A DNA stretch of 64,000 nt from Flavobacterium sp. ov086 (GCF_900187965.1 NZ_FZNL01000018.1:62001-126000); one strand, 5' to 3'. Shown: positions 1 to 7,336, counted from the first letter of the stretch. The notes: generated by a model not told the origin, from the letters alone. Translations and numbers: made by a program.

Positions 1-1
1 A

Positions 2-295
2 AACTTCAACATTCATGCCGGTGGTTACGCTTCTTACTTAGTAAGCTCCAAAGTTACAGGTGATGGAGATATCATCTTCGATCAGAAAATTGATACTGAC
101 AATCTAAACAAATTTGATGCTGGTTTATCAGCCGGTGTCGGAGTAGATTTTAACCCAATAAGTATTGGTTTACGTTACAATCACGGATTAACAACCGTTG
201 GAAAAGAAAGAACAACTCTTGCCGGAACAACCTATACTTTTCCGGATGCAAAAAACAATAATTTGACTTTATACCTTTCGTATAAATTAAATTAA
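2..295 (+). CDS. Outer-membrane beta-barrel protein, C-terminal part
   Basis: Open from the left edge of the window, so only the last 97 residues are present. The visible part alternates hydrophobic and polar residues as in transmembrane beta-strands (AGVGVDFNPISIGLRYNHGL; LTLYLSYKLN) and reaches a stop at 293-295. The ending resembles the PorT/OmpW-like 'outer membrane beta-barrel' family of Bacteroidota, which are small porin-like proteins of unknown cargo. The start and signal peptide lie outside the window. It precedes a cluster of small envelope genes in the same direction. The family assignment rests on pattern only. Confidence 0.6.
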   Translation, partial: NFNIHAGGYASYLVSSKVTGDGDIIFDQKIDTDNLNKFDAGLSAGVGVDFNPISIGLRYNHGLTTVGKERTTLAGTTYTFPDAKNNNLTLYLSYKLN

Positions 296-334
296 GAAAT
301 AAGAATTAATTAATAACCATAACCTATATATGCC

Positions 335-487
335 ATGTCAAATTTATTATATACAATCGCCGTCATACTTGTTATACTTTGGGCTTTGGGATTCTTTGTT
401 TACAGCCTTGGCAGTATCATTCACATTCTGTTAGTCATTGCTATAATTGCAATATTGCTTCGACTTATTAAAGGTCGCGAAATTTAA
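335..487 (+). CDS. Small membrane peptide, lmo0937-like family
   Basis: A 50-residue protein starting MSNLLYTIAVILVILWALGF and ending LLRLIKGREI. Two hydrophobic helices (about residues 6-24 and 27-44) are joined by a short glycine/serine turn, followed by a basic tail. This matches the widespread 'lmo0937 family membrane protein' type of 45-55 residue peptides seen in stress-related clusters. It lies 40 bases after the barrel gene and 47 bases before the YtxH gene, in the same direction. The function is not known. Confidence 0.7.
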   Translation: MSNLLYTIAVILVILWALGFFVYSLGSIIHILLVIAIIAILLRLIKGREI

Positions 488-534
488 AAATCAACAAACT
501 ATTAATTTATATTAATCTATTAAAATCAAATATT

Positions 535-819
535 ATGAAAACGAGCAACACAATTTTAGGAATTTTAGGAGCTGCAGCAGCAGGAGCATTTTTAGGAGTA
601 TTATTTGCACCGGATAAAGGTTCGAATACCAGAAAAAAAATCTCAGATAAATCAAAAGATTATGGAGATAAAGTAAAAACCAAATTTGACGGAATTGTAA
701 GCACGATTTCTTCAAACGGTAAAGATATTCTTGAAGAAGGCAAAGCAAAATTTAATCAGGCAAAAGAGGACTTCAATACTATTAAAGATGAAGCAAAGAC
801 TGTAAAAACGAACTATTAA
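535..819 (+). CDS. YtxH domain-containing protein
   Basis: 94 residues. The N-terminal glycine/alanine-rich hydrophobic segment (LGILGAAAAGAFLGVLFAPD, residues 8-27) is followed by the basic motif GSNTRKKI and a long charged amphipathic helix. This is the YtxH architecture: one membrane anchor and a helical cytoplasmic or periplasmic tail. YtxH proteins are general-stress proteins in Firmicutes and common in Bacteroidota, with no known biochemical activity. It sits between two other small envelope proteins and probably belongs to one stress-induced transcription unit. Confidence 0.8.
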   Translation: MKTSNTILGILGAAAAGAFLGVLFAPDKGSNTRKKISDKSKDYGDKVKTKFDGIVSTISSNGKDILEEGKAKFNQAKEDFNTIKDEAKTVKTNY

Positions 820-853
820 AAGTGGACTTTTTAAACCATAAATACCCTCTACC

Positions 854-1225
854 ATGGAATCAAATGCAACAACAAACGAGAACTTAAATCTTTATGAGAA
901 AGCAGAGAATTATACCAAAACAAGTTTAGAATTAATTAAACTTAAAACGGTATCAACATCAGCCGATGTTTTATCGACATTGACATCAAAGATCGCAGTT
1001 GGCGCTGTTGTTGCATTTTTTACCCTGTTCCTGAATATTGGTATTAGTTTATGGCTTGGAAAAGTACTTGGAGAGTATTATTACGGTTTTTTTATCATGG
1101 CATTATTTTACTTAATTGTTGCCATTGTGATGCACAAAACGCAGCACAAACTGATTAAAACCCCTATTGGAAATATGATTATTACCAGTATTTTAAAGGA
1201 AACTAAAAAAGATGTCCAAAACTGA
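854..1225 (+). CDS. Holin-X-like (phage holin family) membrane protein
   Basis: 123 residues. A charged amphipathic N-terminal helix (residues 10-50) is followed by two strong transmembrane helices (about 50-72 and 78-97) separated by a short polar stretch, then a basic tail. This is the layout of the 'phage holin family / putative Actinobacterial Holin-X' domain. In Flavobacterium these genes sit next to YtxH and are cell-envelope genes, not lysis genes; no phage gene is nearby. Start at the ATG following a run of stop codons; 34-base gap from ytxH. Confidence 0.7.
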   Translation: MESNATTNENLNLYEKAENYTKTSLELIKLKTVSTSADVLSTLTSKIAVGAVVAFFTLFLNIGISLWLGKVLGEYYYGFFIMALFYLIVAIVMHKTQHKLIKTPIGNMIITSILKETKKDVQN

Positions 1226-1257
1226 TTTCAATAAATTAATAACTAAAAAAGACTGTT

Positions 1258-1602
1258 ATGGAAACTATTTACACTATTGATTCATTAAATCAGATGATTG
1301 AACAACTGGAAATTCGACAGGACGCCGAATGGTGCGCTATTAAAGACGAAATCGATGAAATCAAAGAGAATTTGAAACCTCTTAACCTCATCAGAAATAC
1401 GGTCGAAGAAATCAACGAAACTGTAGGTTTTAAAAGCAATCTGGCTCAATCTGCCATTAGCATCGGAATTGGTTATCTCGCAAAAAGATTTGTGGTTGGA
1501 AAGAGCAATTCGACTTTCAAGAATATCTTCGGATCACTTTTGCAGCTTGTCGTAACCAACTTAGTTTCAAAACCGCATGAATCCTCAAAAGAGGCATCAT
1601 AA
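1258..1602 (+). CDS. Conserved protein of the YtxH/holin cluster, unknown function
   Basis: 114 residues. The N-terminal half is acidic and helical with heptad-like spacing (residues 5-60, likely coiled coil). The C-terminal part contains a glycine-rich weakly hydrophobic stretch (SAISIGIGYLAKRFVVGKS) and a second hydrophobic helix (IFGSLLQLVVTNLVSK), so it may associate with the membrane. It ends the small envelope cluster, 32 bases behind the holin-X-like gene. I do not recognise a named domain. By context it probably shares the stress/envelope role of its neighbours. Confidence 0.6.
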   Translation: METIYTIDSLNQMIEQLEIRQDAEWCAIKDEIDEIKENLKPLNLIRNTVEEINETVGFKSNLAQSAISIGIGYLAKRFVVGKSNSTFKNIFGSLLQLVVTNLVSKPHESSKEAS

Positions 1603-1820
1603 CAACAAGAACTATCAAAAGAGTAATTGTCTAACTAAAATTTATGTATTATGGAAAAGTTAAGCGAAATAGTATTAAAAAATGGTGTGTACATGTACTC
1701 TAATCTATATAAATGTTTTGAATTTACAAGAGTATTTCTAGGTATCTAACTTGCTTTATACGTTTTTTTGTAGACAAACGGTTAAACAGTTAATATCCTT
1801 CAATATATTTTTTAAAGGTC

Positions 1821-1854
1821 CTGAGTTACTAAGTCTCTGAGTTGCTTAGGTTTC
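1821..1854 (+). repeat. Imperfect 8-base tandem repeat (TRAGNTNC type)
   Basis: Reads as CTGAGTTA, CTAAGTCT, CTGAGTTG, CTTAGGTT: four copies with an 8-base period. It lies in the plus orientation, downstream of the plus-strand envelope cluster, but 218 bases after the last recognised stop codon. It belongs to the same family as 2146-2184, 3601-3632 and 24189-24229. Confidence 0.65.
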
Positions 1855-1889
1855 TTTGCAAGCTTATTATAAGACTTAATTCCGAACCC

Positions 1890-1927
1890 AAAAAGAGACT
1901 GTTTCATATATGAAACAGTCTCTTTTT
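1890..1927. terminator. Bidirectional terminator, perfect 19-bp palindrome
   Basis: Left arm 1890-1908 and right arm 1909-1927 are exact reverse complements, with A5 on the left and T5 on the right, so the hairpin can end transcription in both directions. It lies between the plus-strand envelope cluster and the converging minus-strand lipoprotein gene. Confidence 0.85.
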
Positions 1928-1983
1928 CTTTTTATAACACTGTGCTAATAAGAAAAAAAGAGCTCTTTATATATTATTTTAAC

Positions 1984-2011
1984 ATAGCCCAAGGTTTCAA
2001 CCTTGGGCTAT
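1984..2011. repeat. 11-bp stem hairpin without U-tract
   Basis: ATAGCCCAAGG (1984-1994) and CCTTGGGCTAT (2001-2011) are exact reverse complements around a six-base loop. There is no T-run after it, so it is not a classical terminator. It is GC-richer than its surroundings and may be a dispersed palindromic unit. Confidence 0.6.
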
Positions 2012-2053
2012 ATAAATACAATAAAATTCCAGAGGTATAAGGATGATTTAATA

Positions 2054-2090
2054 AAAAAAGGCTGTTTCACTTTGTGAAACAGCCTTTTTT
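2054..2090 (-). terminator. Terminator of the 2189-3361 lipoprotein gene
   Basis: A perfect 17-bp stem (2054-2070 with 2074-2090) around a three-base loop, with A6/T6 flanks. It lies about 100 bases past the stop of the minus-strand lipoprotein gene and can also act on plus-strand transcripts. Its core (GGCTGTTTCAC) resembles that of the 1890 terminator (GACTGTTTCAT). Confidence 0.8.
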
Positions 2091-2145
2091 CTTTAATCTT
2101 AAAACCTCTCATTAAGATACACAGCTGTGCATCTCTACAGAAATC

Positions 2146-2184
2146 CTTTGAACCTTTGTCCCTCTAAGCCTTTGAACCTTTAAG
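2146..2184 (-). repeat. Imperfect 8-base tandem repeat behind a lipoprotein gene
   Basis: Read on the minus strand, the coding strand of the gene that stops at 2189, it is AAAGGTTC, AAAGGCTT, AGAGGGAC, AAAGGTTC, AAAG. The period is exactly 8. It starts 4 bases past the stop codon. Confidence 0.65.
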
Positions 2185-2188
2185 AAAC

Positions 2189-3361
2189 CTATTCTTCGTC
2201 GTATTCACGAATCAAAACGTCCGGATTTGATACATCAATTTTGTGCAAGACTTTAATAAGTAACCCATCAGCAGAATATTCATAAGAATTTTCAGGAAAA
2301 CCAGAAACCGTTCCGTCTTCATGAGTAATACTTGTTGTAGTAATATCTAAGTAATAAAACGGGTCCAAAATCTCATCTTGTGATATTAAATAAGGCTTAC
2401 GATCGCTGTTATAAACAGATATTTCGGTATCATAAAATGACTCTTTATCATCTGTATAAATTGTCGTCATTTTGTTTTTCTCATAAATATGGTGTCGGAT
2501 CATATCAAAAATTGTCCCGGAACTATCTCCATAATGTATAGTAATGACCCTGCCTTGTGTATCATATTCATAGGTATCAATCGCTGTTACATTTCCAGCA
2601 GCATTTGTAGTTGTAGCCTTTGTAATTAAGTTGTTTGTATATTCATACGCAACCTTTTTTAGTATCGAACCTTCTCCGTTGCTAATTGTTTTGCTGGCTA
2701 TTTTCCCTGCATTATACACATAATCAGAAACCTGAACCGCAGCAACTCCTGTTTTTGAATCGAAATAATTACGTACCGATTTTACCAAAAGTGTATCAGC
2801 ATATGTGTATTGTATCGTAAAATTTCTCTTGCTGTTTGCTGCCGAAGTATTGGTTTGTTTTGACAACAATTTTGCAATTTTCATTTTCTCAGAATTCGTC
2901 ACATCAAATTGGTACGATCCACCGGCAAAATATACCGTAACAGTAGCTGGCGAAATAAACGTTTTCTCTGTGATTTTGCAGGTATATACAGTTTCACCTA
3001 TTTTAAAACTATAAATAACCGATATACCTTTATTTACAACAATTCCCGTTACCTTATACTCTACCCTGGTATTTTCAAATATATTAGAAAATGAAATGGT
3101 TTGAGTAAGCGGATAATAAATCACCGAAACAGGTTTAACAATATCCGGAATAGGTTGTGGAGTTGGATCTGCATTGTTAGGACGCCCTGTACTTTTAATC
3201 TTTACAATTCTTTCACCATAAAAAGCTTTGTATTTTGCTTGTGTTGGTTTTACATCTGCATAGACAATTTCAGGTTTAGTATTTCCGTCTTGTGAATCAT
3301 TCGTACATGACGCCATTCCTAAAATTAGTAATAACAATAACATTCCTTTTTTGAACTCCAT
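2189..3361 (-). CDS. Lipoprotein with YD-repeat-like segments
   Basis: 390 residues. The N-terminus MEFKKGMLLLLLILGMASC is a lipoprotein signal with lipobox MASC, so the protein is probably anchored in an envelope membrane after cleavage before Cys19. The C-terminal half contains repeated Y-x-Y...D-x-x-G-R elements (YEYDTQGRVITIHYGD; YEYSADGLLIKV) resembling the RHS/YD repeat fold, a beta-sheet seen in extracellular shells. No toxin or RHS-core motif is present. It stands alone on the minus strand with its own terminator at 2054-2090. Function unknown. Confidence 0.65.
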   Translation of the reverse strand: MEFKKGMLLLLLILGMASCTNDSQDGNTKPEIVYADVKPTQAKYKAFYGERIVKIKSTGRPNNADPTPQPIPDIVKPVSVIYYPLTQTISFSNIFENTRVEYKVTGIVVNKGISVIYSFKIGETVYTCKITEKTFISPATVTVYFAGGSYQFDVTNSEKMKIAKLLSKQTNTSAANSKRNFTIQYTYADTLLVKSVRNYFDSKTGVAAVQVSDYVYNAGKIASKTISNGEGSILKKVAYEYTNNLITKATTTNAAGNVTAIDTYEYDTQGRVITIHYGDSSGTIFDMIRHHIYEKNKMTTIYTDDKESFYDTEISVYNSDRKPYLISQDEILDPFYYLDITTTSITHEDGTVSGFPENSYEYSADGLLIKVLHKIDVSNPDVLIREYDEE

Positions 3362-3539
3362 AAATATATTTTCTTTAAGCCGACCCGTTTATCATGTCAG
3401 GTCATTACATGTTAATACAAACGCAATAATTTTCTCATTAAAAAAGCCGAAATTACACTTTTATCTTAATATTTTAAAAAAAATATAACAGAAATCTAAA
3501 TTTAACACAAACCACGTATATCCAACAATTCACACCAAC

Positions 3540-3567
3540 AAAAAAGCCGAACTACAAGTAGTTCGGC
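3540..3567 (-). terminator. Terminator downstream of prfA
   Basis: A 10-bp perfect stem GCCGAACTAC / GTAGTTCGGC (3546-3555, 3558-3567). On the minus strand it is followed by a T-run (3540-3545 read in reverse). It is placed about 65 bases after the prfA stop. Confidence 0.8.
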
Positions 3568-3600
3568 CCTATTATAATAACATCCAAGATAAAACCTGAA

Positions 3601-3632
3601 TCCCTAAGTACCTCAGAACCTCAGAACCTCTT
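3601..3632 (-). repeat. Octamer repeat directly behind prfA
   Basis: On the prfA coding strand it reads GAGGTTCT, GAGGTTCT, GAGGTACT, TAGGGA: an 8-base period with two identical units. It begins at the base next to the prfA stop codon (3633-3635). Confidence 0.7.
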
Positions 3633-4709
3633 TTAGAATACCTCAGAAGCTTCTTTTAATTTCTCCATATTGTTAACCAATTGTAACTCGGCAACAATTT
3701 TTTGGATATCACCATTCATGATATTTCCTAAATCGTAAAGTGTCAAACCAACTCTGTGATCTGTTACACGACCTTGTGCGTAGTTGTAAGTACGAATCTT
3801 AGCAGATCTGTCACCGGAACTCACCTGAGAAGTACGTTTTGTAGCATCTTCAGCTTCTTTCTTAGCCAATTCTTGTTCGTACAAACGAGAACGTAAAACG
3901 TTCAACGCTTTATCTTTATTTTTATGCTGTGATTTCTGATCCTGACATTGCGCCACTAATCCCGTTGGAATGTGCGTTAAACGTACAGCAGATTTCGTCG
4001 TATTTACAGATTGTCCTCCAGGTCCAGAAGAACAGAAGAAATCAACACGAACATCGTTCATATCAATTTGTACATCAAACTCCTCAGCTTCCGGTAAAAC
4101 CATAACTGTAGCAGCCGATGTATGCACACGACCTTGAGTTTCAGTCTGAGGAACACGTTGTACACGGTGAACACCAGCTTCAAACTTCAAAGTTCCGTAA
4201 ACATCTTCTCCCGAAACCTCAAAAATAACCTCTTTGAAACCTCCTGAAGTTCCTTCGTTCATATCTACAACCGAAGTTCTCCAACCTTGGTTCTCACAAT
4301 ATTTAGTATACATTCTAAACAAATCTCCTGCAAAAATACTCGCTTCATCTCCACCCGTTCCGGCACGAATCTCGACCATCACGTTTTTAGCATCTTCAGG
4401 ATCTTTAGGGATCAACATAAACTTGATTTCTTCCTCAAGTTCCGGCAATCTTTCTTTTGCTTCATCAAGTTGCATTTTGGCCATTTCGGTCATATCTGCA
4501 TCACTTCCGTCAGCAATAATTTCGTTTGCCTCATCTATATTAGCCATCAAAAGCACATATTCATCACGCTTTTCAGCCAATGCTTTCAAGTTTTTGTACT
4601 CTTGATTCAATTGCACATAACGTTTCTGATCAGAAATAACATCCGGCTGGATAATCAAATCCGAAATCTCGTCAAAACGTTGTTTTACTATTTGAAGTCT
4701 ATCTAACAT
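3633..4709 (-). CDS. prfA: Peptide chain release factor 1
   Basis: 358 residues, normal RF1 length. It recognises UAA and UAG in the ribosomal A site and triggers hydrolysis of peptidyl-tRNA. The catalytic GGQ lies at residues 231-233 within the context SSGPGGQSVN. The anticodon-like P-x-T tripeptide that marks RF1 (as opposed to SPF in RF2) is PQT at 187-189 within HRVQRVPQTETQGR. There is no programmed frameshift, as expected for RF1. It is transcribed on the minus strand as a single gene followed by an octamer repeat and a terminator. Confidence 0.97.
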   Translation of the reverse strand: MLDRLQIVKQRFDEISDLIIQPDVISDQKRYVQLNQEYKNLKALAEKRDEYVLLMANIDEANEIIADGSDADMTEMAKMQLDEAKERLPELEEEIKFMLIPKDPEDAKNVMVEIRAGTGGDEASIFAGDLFRMYTKYCENQGWRTSVVDMNEGTSGGFKEVIFEVSGEDVYGTLKFEAGVHRVQRVPQTETQGRVHTSAATVMVLPEAEEFDVQIDMNDVRVDFFCSSGPGGQSVNTTKSAVRLTHIPTGLVAQCQDQKSQHKNKDKALNVLRSRLYEQELAKKEAEDATKRTSQVSSGDRSAKIRTYNYAQGRVTDHRVGLTLYDLGNIMNGDIQKIVAELQLVNNMEKLKEASEVF

Positions 4710-4820
4710 TTTCTAATTCCTTTTATTGGAGTGCAAATTTACGAAATTTTTGTTTAAAATTCTATCATTAACTTTTTGTGTTTTTTAGGTAGAAATTTTA
4801 GTGGAAATATGATGGTTTTT

Positions 4821-4930
4821 TGGAGCTGTTTCCTGCTATTCGCTATATCTTTTTAGGCAGAAGATTTATCGTAAAACAAGAAAAATTCGTTTGCCTAAAA
4901 AGGATGCCGCTTCTATCAGGGCTATGGGTT
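4821..4930. repeat. Long imperfect palindromic element
   Basis: The inner stem is exact apart from one G-U-type pair: ATCTTTTTAGGCA (4847-4859) against TGCCTAAAAAGGAT (4892-4905). The flanks are also partly complementary (CCTGCTAT... against ...ATCAGGGCTA). The whole unit is about 110 bases with GC-rich edges, between prfA and hicB. I recall near-identical text (the words 'ggatgccgctt' and 'tatcagggcta') in many Flavobacterium intergenic regions, but cannot check this here. Confidence 0.5.
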
Positions 4931-4960
4931 TCAGTTTTAATTATATCTTTTTTCTCAAAT

Positions 4961-5371
4961 TTACACCAAAGTCAGATCACTTAATTCGTCGGCTAATTTG
5001 TGTAATCCTTTAGAGATCTGCAACATCTTGTCACTTGACAAAGTTGCTAAACCTTTCGTGTATTGCCGGAATAAGCTTTGATTTATTCCTGCATAATGCT
5101 CTGCAAAAGCCGATTTATTGATTACACTAAAATAATCAAATACCTGCTCTAAATCAATCTGATAACTAATATCGAAATCAGTTATTGTAACCTTTTCTCC
5201 TTTTTCCTGTAGATATTCTACATGATATTGAAGAACCTCATTAAAATTTGCTTTTATTTCGGATATATTATTACCAACTGTAGCCAATCCATCAATTTCT
5301 TTTGCATAAGCTGAAAAACCTGTAGCAGTTTTTTCAATAACAACCGAGATTATCCTTTTTTGTGTATTCAT
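4961..5371 (-). CDS. hicB: HicB-type antitoxin
   Basis: 136 residues. The N-terminal half (residues 5-55) has the degraded RNase-H-like HicB pattern: a beta strand (ISVVIEKTATGFSAYAKEID), GLATVGNNISEIKANF and a following helix. The C-terminal half is helical (QYTKGLATLSSDKMLQISKGLHKLADEL) and resembles a helix-turn-helix DNA-binding segment. HicB neutralises HicA and usually represses its own promoter. It is translated 37 bases after hicA, in the usual hicA-hicB order. Confidence 0.8.
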   Translation of the reverse strand: MNTQKRIISVVIEKTATGFSAYAKEIDGLATVGNNISEIKANFNEVLQYHVEYLQEKGEKVTITDFDISYQIDLEQVFDYFSVINKSAFAEHYAGINQSLFRQYTKGLATLSSDKMLQISKGLHKLADELSDLTLV

Positions 5372-5408
5372 ATTCGTCTGAATTTTACATTTAAAATAAG
5401 CTGTAGAA

Positions 5409-5597
5409 CTATTTAAGTCCTGCTGCTTTCAAAATACTATTTAAAGTGCCATTTGCTATTTCTTTACTACCATGTCTGGGAATAGTAAGTTGATTCTGTT
5501 TTGTTGCGTGCCGATACAAATCATGGTTCGCACCATTTTTATAAAGAAACCAACCATCCTCTTTGAGAAGTTTCAACAACTCATTTACTGAAGCCAT
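5409..5597 (-). CDS. hicA: HicA-type mRNA interferase toxin
   Basis: 62 residues, the usual HicA size. The double-stranded RNA-binding-like fold is visible: helix NELLKLLKEDGWFLYKNG, then the catalytic-histidine region NHDLYRH (His25, His30), strand QLTIPRHGSKEI, and a C-terminal helix GTLNSILKAAG. HicA toxins cleave mRNA and depend on the invariant histidine of the central strand; His25 is the likely one. It is the first gene of the minus-strand pair, preceded by two palindromes that may be the HicB operator. Confidence 0.85.
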   Translation of the reverse strand: MASVNELLKLLKEDGWFLYKNGANHDLYRHATKQNQLTIPRHGSKEIANGTLNSILKAAGLK

Positions 5598-5614
5598 CTG
5601 CTTTAATTTAAATT

Positions 5615-5646
5615 ACCACAATTGTATTTTTTTCATATTTGTGGTA
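5615..5646 (-). promoter_or_regulatory. Inverted repeat immediately upstream of hicA
   Basis: TACCACAA (5615-5622) and TTGTGGTA (5639-5646) are exact inverted half-sites with a 16-base spacer, starting 18 bases before the hicA start codon. The half-site spacing suits a dimeric repressor overlapping the promoter. HicB is the obvious candidate, by inference. Confidence 0.45.
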
Positions 5647-5688
5647 TTTAAATATTATTAGATTTCTTGCTTTTAGAGCATGTAAATA

Positions 5689-5722
5689 TATAACATTTTT
5701 GCTATATAACAAAAATGTTATA
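5689..5722. promoter_or_regulatory. Perfect 13-bp inverted repeat upstream of hicAB
   Basis: TATAACATTTTTG (5689-5701) pairs exactly with CAAAAATGTTATA (5710-5722) around an 8-base loop. It lies 92-125 bases upstream of hicA. There is no U-tract and no gene end nearby, so an operator is more likely than a terminator. Confidence 0.5.
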
Positions 5723-5742
5723 CATTGAATTAATTGAGGTAT

Positions 5743-5787
5743 TTATGGATTTCCGTAAAATCATTCAATTAAAGATATTTACTTTTA
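5743..5787 (+). promoter_or_regulatory. Activator-type promoter, copy 1 of the TTACGGA palindrome family
   Basis: TTATGGATTTCCGTAA (one mismatch from the perfect palindrome) starts at 5743. The -7-like box TACTTTTA starts at 5780, 37 bases on. No TTTG -33 box is at the normal distance. It points towards the 6160 gene. It is a second, weaker match upstream of the copy at 5931. Confidence 0.45.
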
Positions 5788-5930
5788 GCAAAAACTATTT
5801 TAATTAAAAATCAGGTGTTTTTACTTGGTGGTAAATTTGAAATAAAAACGATGTTTGTTTTTTTTATTTAAATGCGGTTTTACATAAAAGGATGTTACCG
5901 CTATCACGTCTAATAATTTAGATTAAGAGT

Positions 5931-5975
5931 TTACGGATTTCCATAAAATTCGTGAATTAAAAGGAGCTATGTTTA
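5931..5975 (+). promoter_or_regulatory. Activator-type promoter, copy 2, upstream of the 6160-7203 pair
   Basis: TTACGGATTTCCATAA starts at 5931, followed by GTGAATTAAAAG and the -7-like box TATGTTTA at 5968-5975. The 37-base offset is the same as in the other three copies. The shared GTGAATTAAAAG spacer is identical to that of the 15635 copy. It would give a leader of roughly 180 bases to the 6160 gene. Confidence 0.55.
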
Positions 5976-6159
5976 TGAAAAATATTTTCAATCAATTCTT
6001 TTGGTATTAGATCTTAAAAAACAAAACTCGGTATAAGACCAATTTTAAAATAGATTTGTGAAACTTTGTTCGTATATAATAAATATACAGGCTATTTATA
6101 ATACATATTTAAGCATAAGAAAATAAATTAAATTGAAATAAATCTTTAAAATTATTTGA

Positions 6160-6936
6160 ATGAATAAATACATTAAAAAAGGAACAATAATTGTTGTTCC
6201 GCTTGTCGTAGGATACATTTTTGGACAGATTTTTCCAATTGATATCTTAAAACCAAATTTTCCAGAAAACGAAGTTTTAAATAAATCTGAATATTATAAA
6301 TTTATTGTTTCTGTTATTGCAGCATTTATAACTTTCTGTGCAGTTGTTGTTGCATTATTTAAAGATGATTTGAGAGAATATTGGAAAAGACCAATTTTAG
6401 ATTTTTCAGAACCATCACAAATGACGATTGAAGAATTTAATAATAATTCTGAATCAGGCTCATCAACCGATAACTTAATTGCTAAAATATATATATCCCG
6501 AATTGAAATTAAAAACAATGGCAATTTACCATCAATTAATACCGAAATATTTATTGAAAAATTAGAATTTAAAGAAAAAGATACTAATATTATTCAGCAA
6601 ATTGAATGCTATGGTAAACCATTATTATGGAATGGAACAGAATCTACATCAATGATTTTACCTGCAGGAGCTAAAAAACTTATTGATATAACAAAAATTA
6701 CTGCTCCAGAAAAAATTTCAACTCCAGATTCTCAAACAACAAAATATCCTTCTAAAGTTATAATTGGTGGAATTGAAAATCATAAAGAACAAATAAAAGG
6801 AACTTGGTATGCGACTTTTGGTTTGTATGCACAAAATCACAATTCAATATCTTTTAAAATTGAAATGGAGTGGACTGGAATTTGGAAACCACGATTAACA
6901 GAATTCAAAACTCAATATCAAATAAAAAAAGTTTAA
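6160..6936 (+). CDS. Two-helix membrane protein with a large soluble domain, unknown
   Basis: 258 residues. Two N-terminal transmembrane helices (about 8-25 and 47-67) are separated by a short loop, followed by the basic motif REYWKRP and a C-terminal domain of about 180 residues rich in beta strands. The later part has alternating strands (YISRIEIKNNGNLPSINTEIFI; GTWYATFGLYAQNHNSISFKI) and may be an immunoglobulin-like or jelly-roll fold. No known domain recognised. Three bases separate it from the next gene, so the two are almost certainly co-translated. Two TTACGGA-type promoters lie upstream. Confidence 0.65.
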   Translation: MNKYIKKGTIIVVPLVVGYIFGQIFPIDILKPNFPENEVLNKSEYYKFIVSVIAAFITFCAVVVALFKDDLREYWKRPILDFSEPSQMTIEEFNNNSESGSSTDNLIAKIYISRIEIKNNGNLPSINTEIFIEKLEFKEKDTNIIQQIECYGKPLLWNGTESTSMILPAGAKKLIDITKITAPEKISTPDSQTTKYPSKVIIGGIENHKEQIKGTWYATFGLYAQNHNSISFKIEMEWTGIWKPRLTEFKTQYQIKKV

Positions 6937-6939
6937 TAA

Positions 6940-7203
6940 ATGAAAAAGTTATATATAATAAAATATGACGTCTCCGATAGCCAAATATTTGATAATAGAG
7001 TTAAAGGTCTTGGAGATTGGGTAAAATATTTTTCAGATAATTGGATAGTTTCTAGCGAATTATCCGCAAAAGAGATTTATGAAAAAATTACAGAAGAATA
7101 TGAAAATAAAAGCATTTTCATTGTAGAGTTAAATCCAACAAATTATTACGGAAGAATGAATACTAAAGTTTGGGAATTCTTAAAAGCTAATAAACAAAAA
7201 TAA
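6940..7203 (+). CDS. Small protein with possible Cas2/SinR-like ferredoxin fold
   Basis: 87 residues. The order beta (KKLYIIKYDV), helix with conserved-looking LGDWVKYFSDNWIVSS, helix (SAKEIYEKITEEY) and beta (KSIFIVELN) fits the small ferredoxin-like fold of stand-alone Cas2/'SinR-family' proteins, where a strand starting with a tyrosine-aspartate pair and a W-L/I-V-S/T motif recur. No cas gene or repeat array is nearby. It is coupled to the membrane protein before it (gap 3 bases). The fold assignment is inference; nuclease activity is not claimed. Confidence 0.5.
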   Translation: MKKLYIIKYDVSDSQIFDNRVKGLGDWVKYFSDNWIVSSELSAKEIYEKITEEYENKSIFIVELNPTNYYGRMNTKVWEFLKANKQK

Positions 7204-7280
7204 TAGTAAAAATCCCCCGCTGGTATGATCGTCGCGCTTATGAACTCACTTATTTTCAAAGAAAAAATTCAATCTTTATG

Positions 7281-7301
7281 GCGCAGATTGCAAATATGCG
7301 C
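7281..7301. repeat. Short GC-rich hairpin (GCGCA...TGCGC)
   Basis: GCGCA-g-ATT-gca-AAT-a-TGCGC: five plus three base pairs with a symmetrical mismatch. It sits in the 133-base spacer between two small genes and stands out by base composition. Similar AGCGC words recur in the next spacer at 7595, 7615 and 7636, spaced 20 and 21 bases apart. Confidence 0.4.
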
Positions 7302-7336
7302 TATGAGGTTTTAACATATTATCTAATTAATAAACT

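Larger units (their letters stand above)
1603..2188. other. Gene-free stretch with three hairpins and octamer repeats
   Basis: 586 bases with no convincing gene. It holds an 8-base-period repeat (1821-1854), a perfect 19-bp palindromic terminator (1890-1927), a second hairpin (1984-2011), a third U-tract hairpin (2054-2090) and another octamer repeat (2146-2184). A 32-codon open frame at 1651-1749 has no supporting feature. The two strong terminators close the plus-strand envelope cluster and the minus-strand lipoprotein gene, which converge here. Confidence 0.6.

Noticed and set aside
854..1225. Holin-like protein as sign of a prophage
   Set aside because: No integrase, capsid, portal, terminase or lysin is near. 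The YtxH/holin-X pairing is an ordinary chromosomal envelope cluster.
1651..1749. 32-codon open frame behind the envelope cluster
   Set aside because: No recognisable motif and no supporting neighbour; it is followed directly by repeats and terminators. Chance frames of this length are expected in AT-rich DNA.
3633..4709. PQT in place of PAT or PVT in release factor 1
   Set aside because: Only the first and third residues of the P-x-T motif are fixed; glutamine in the middle is probably normal for Bacteroidota.
6940..7203. Cas2-like protein as part of a CRISPR system
   Set aside because: No Cas1, effector, or repeat-spacer array in the window. Stand-alone Cas2-fold proteins are common.
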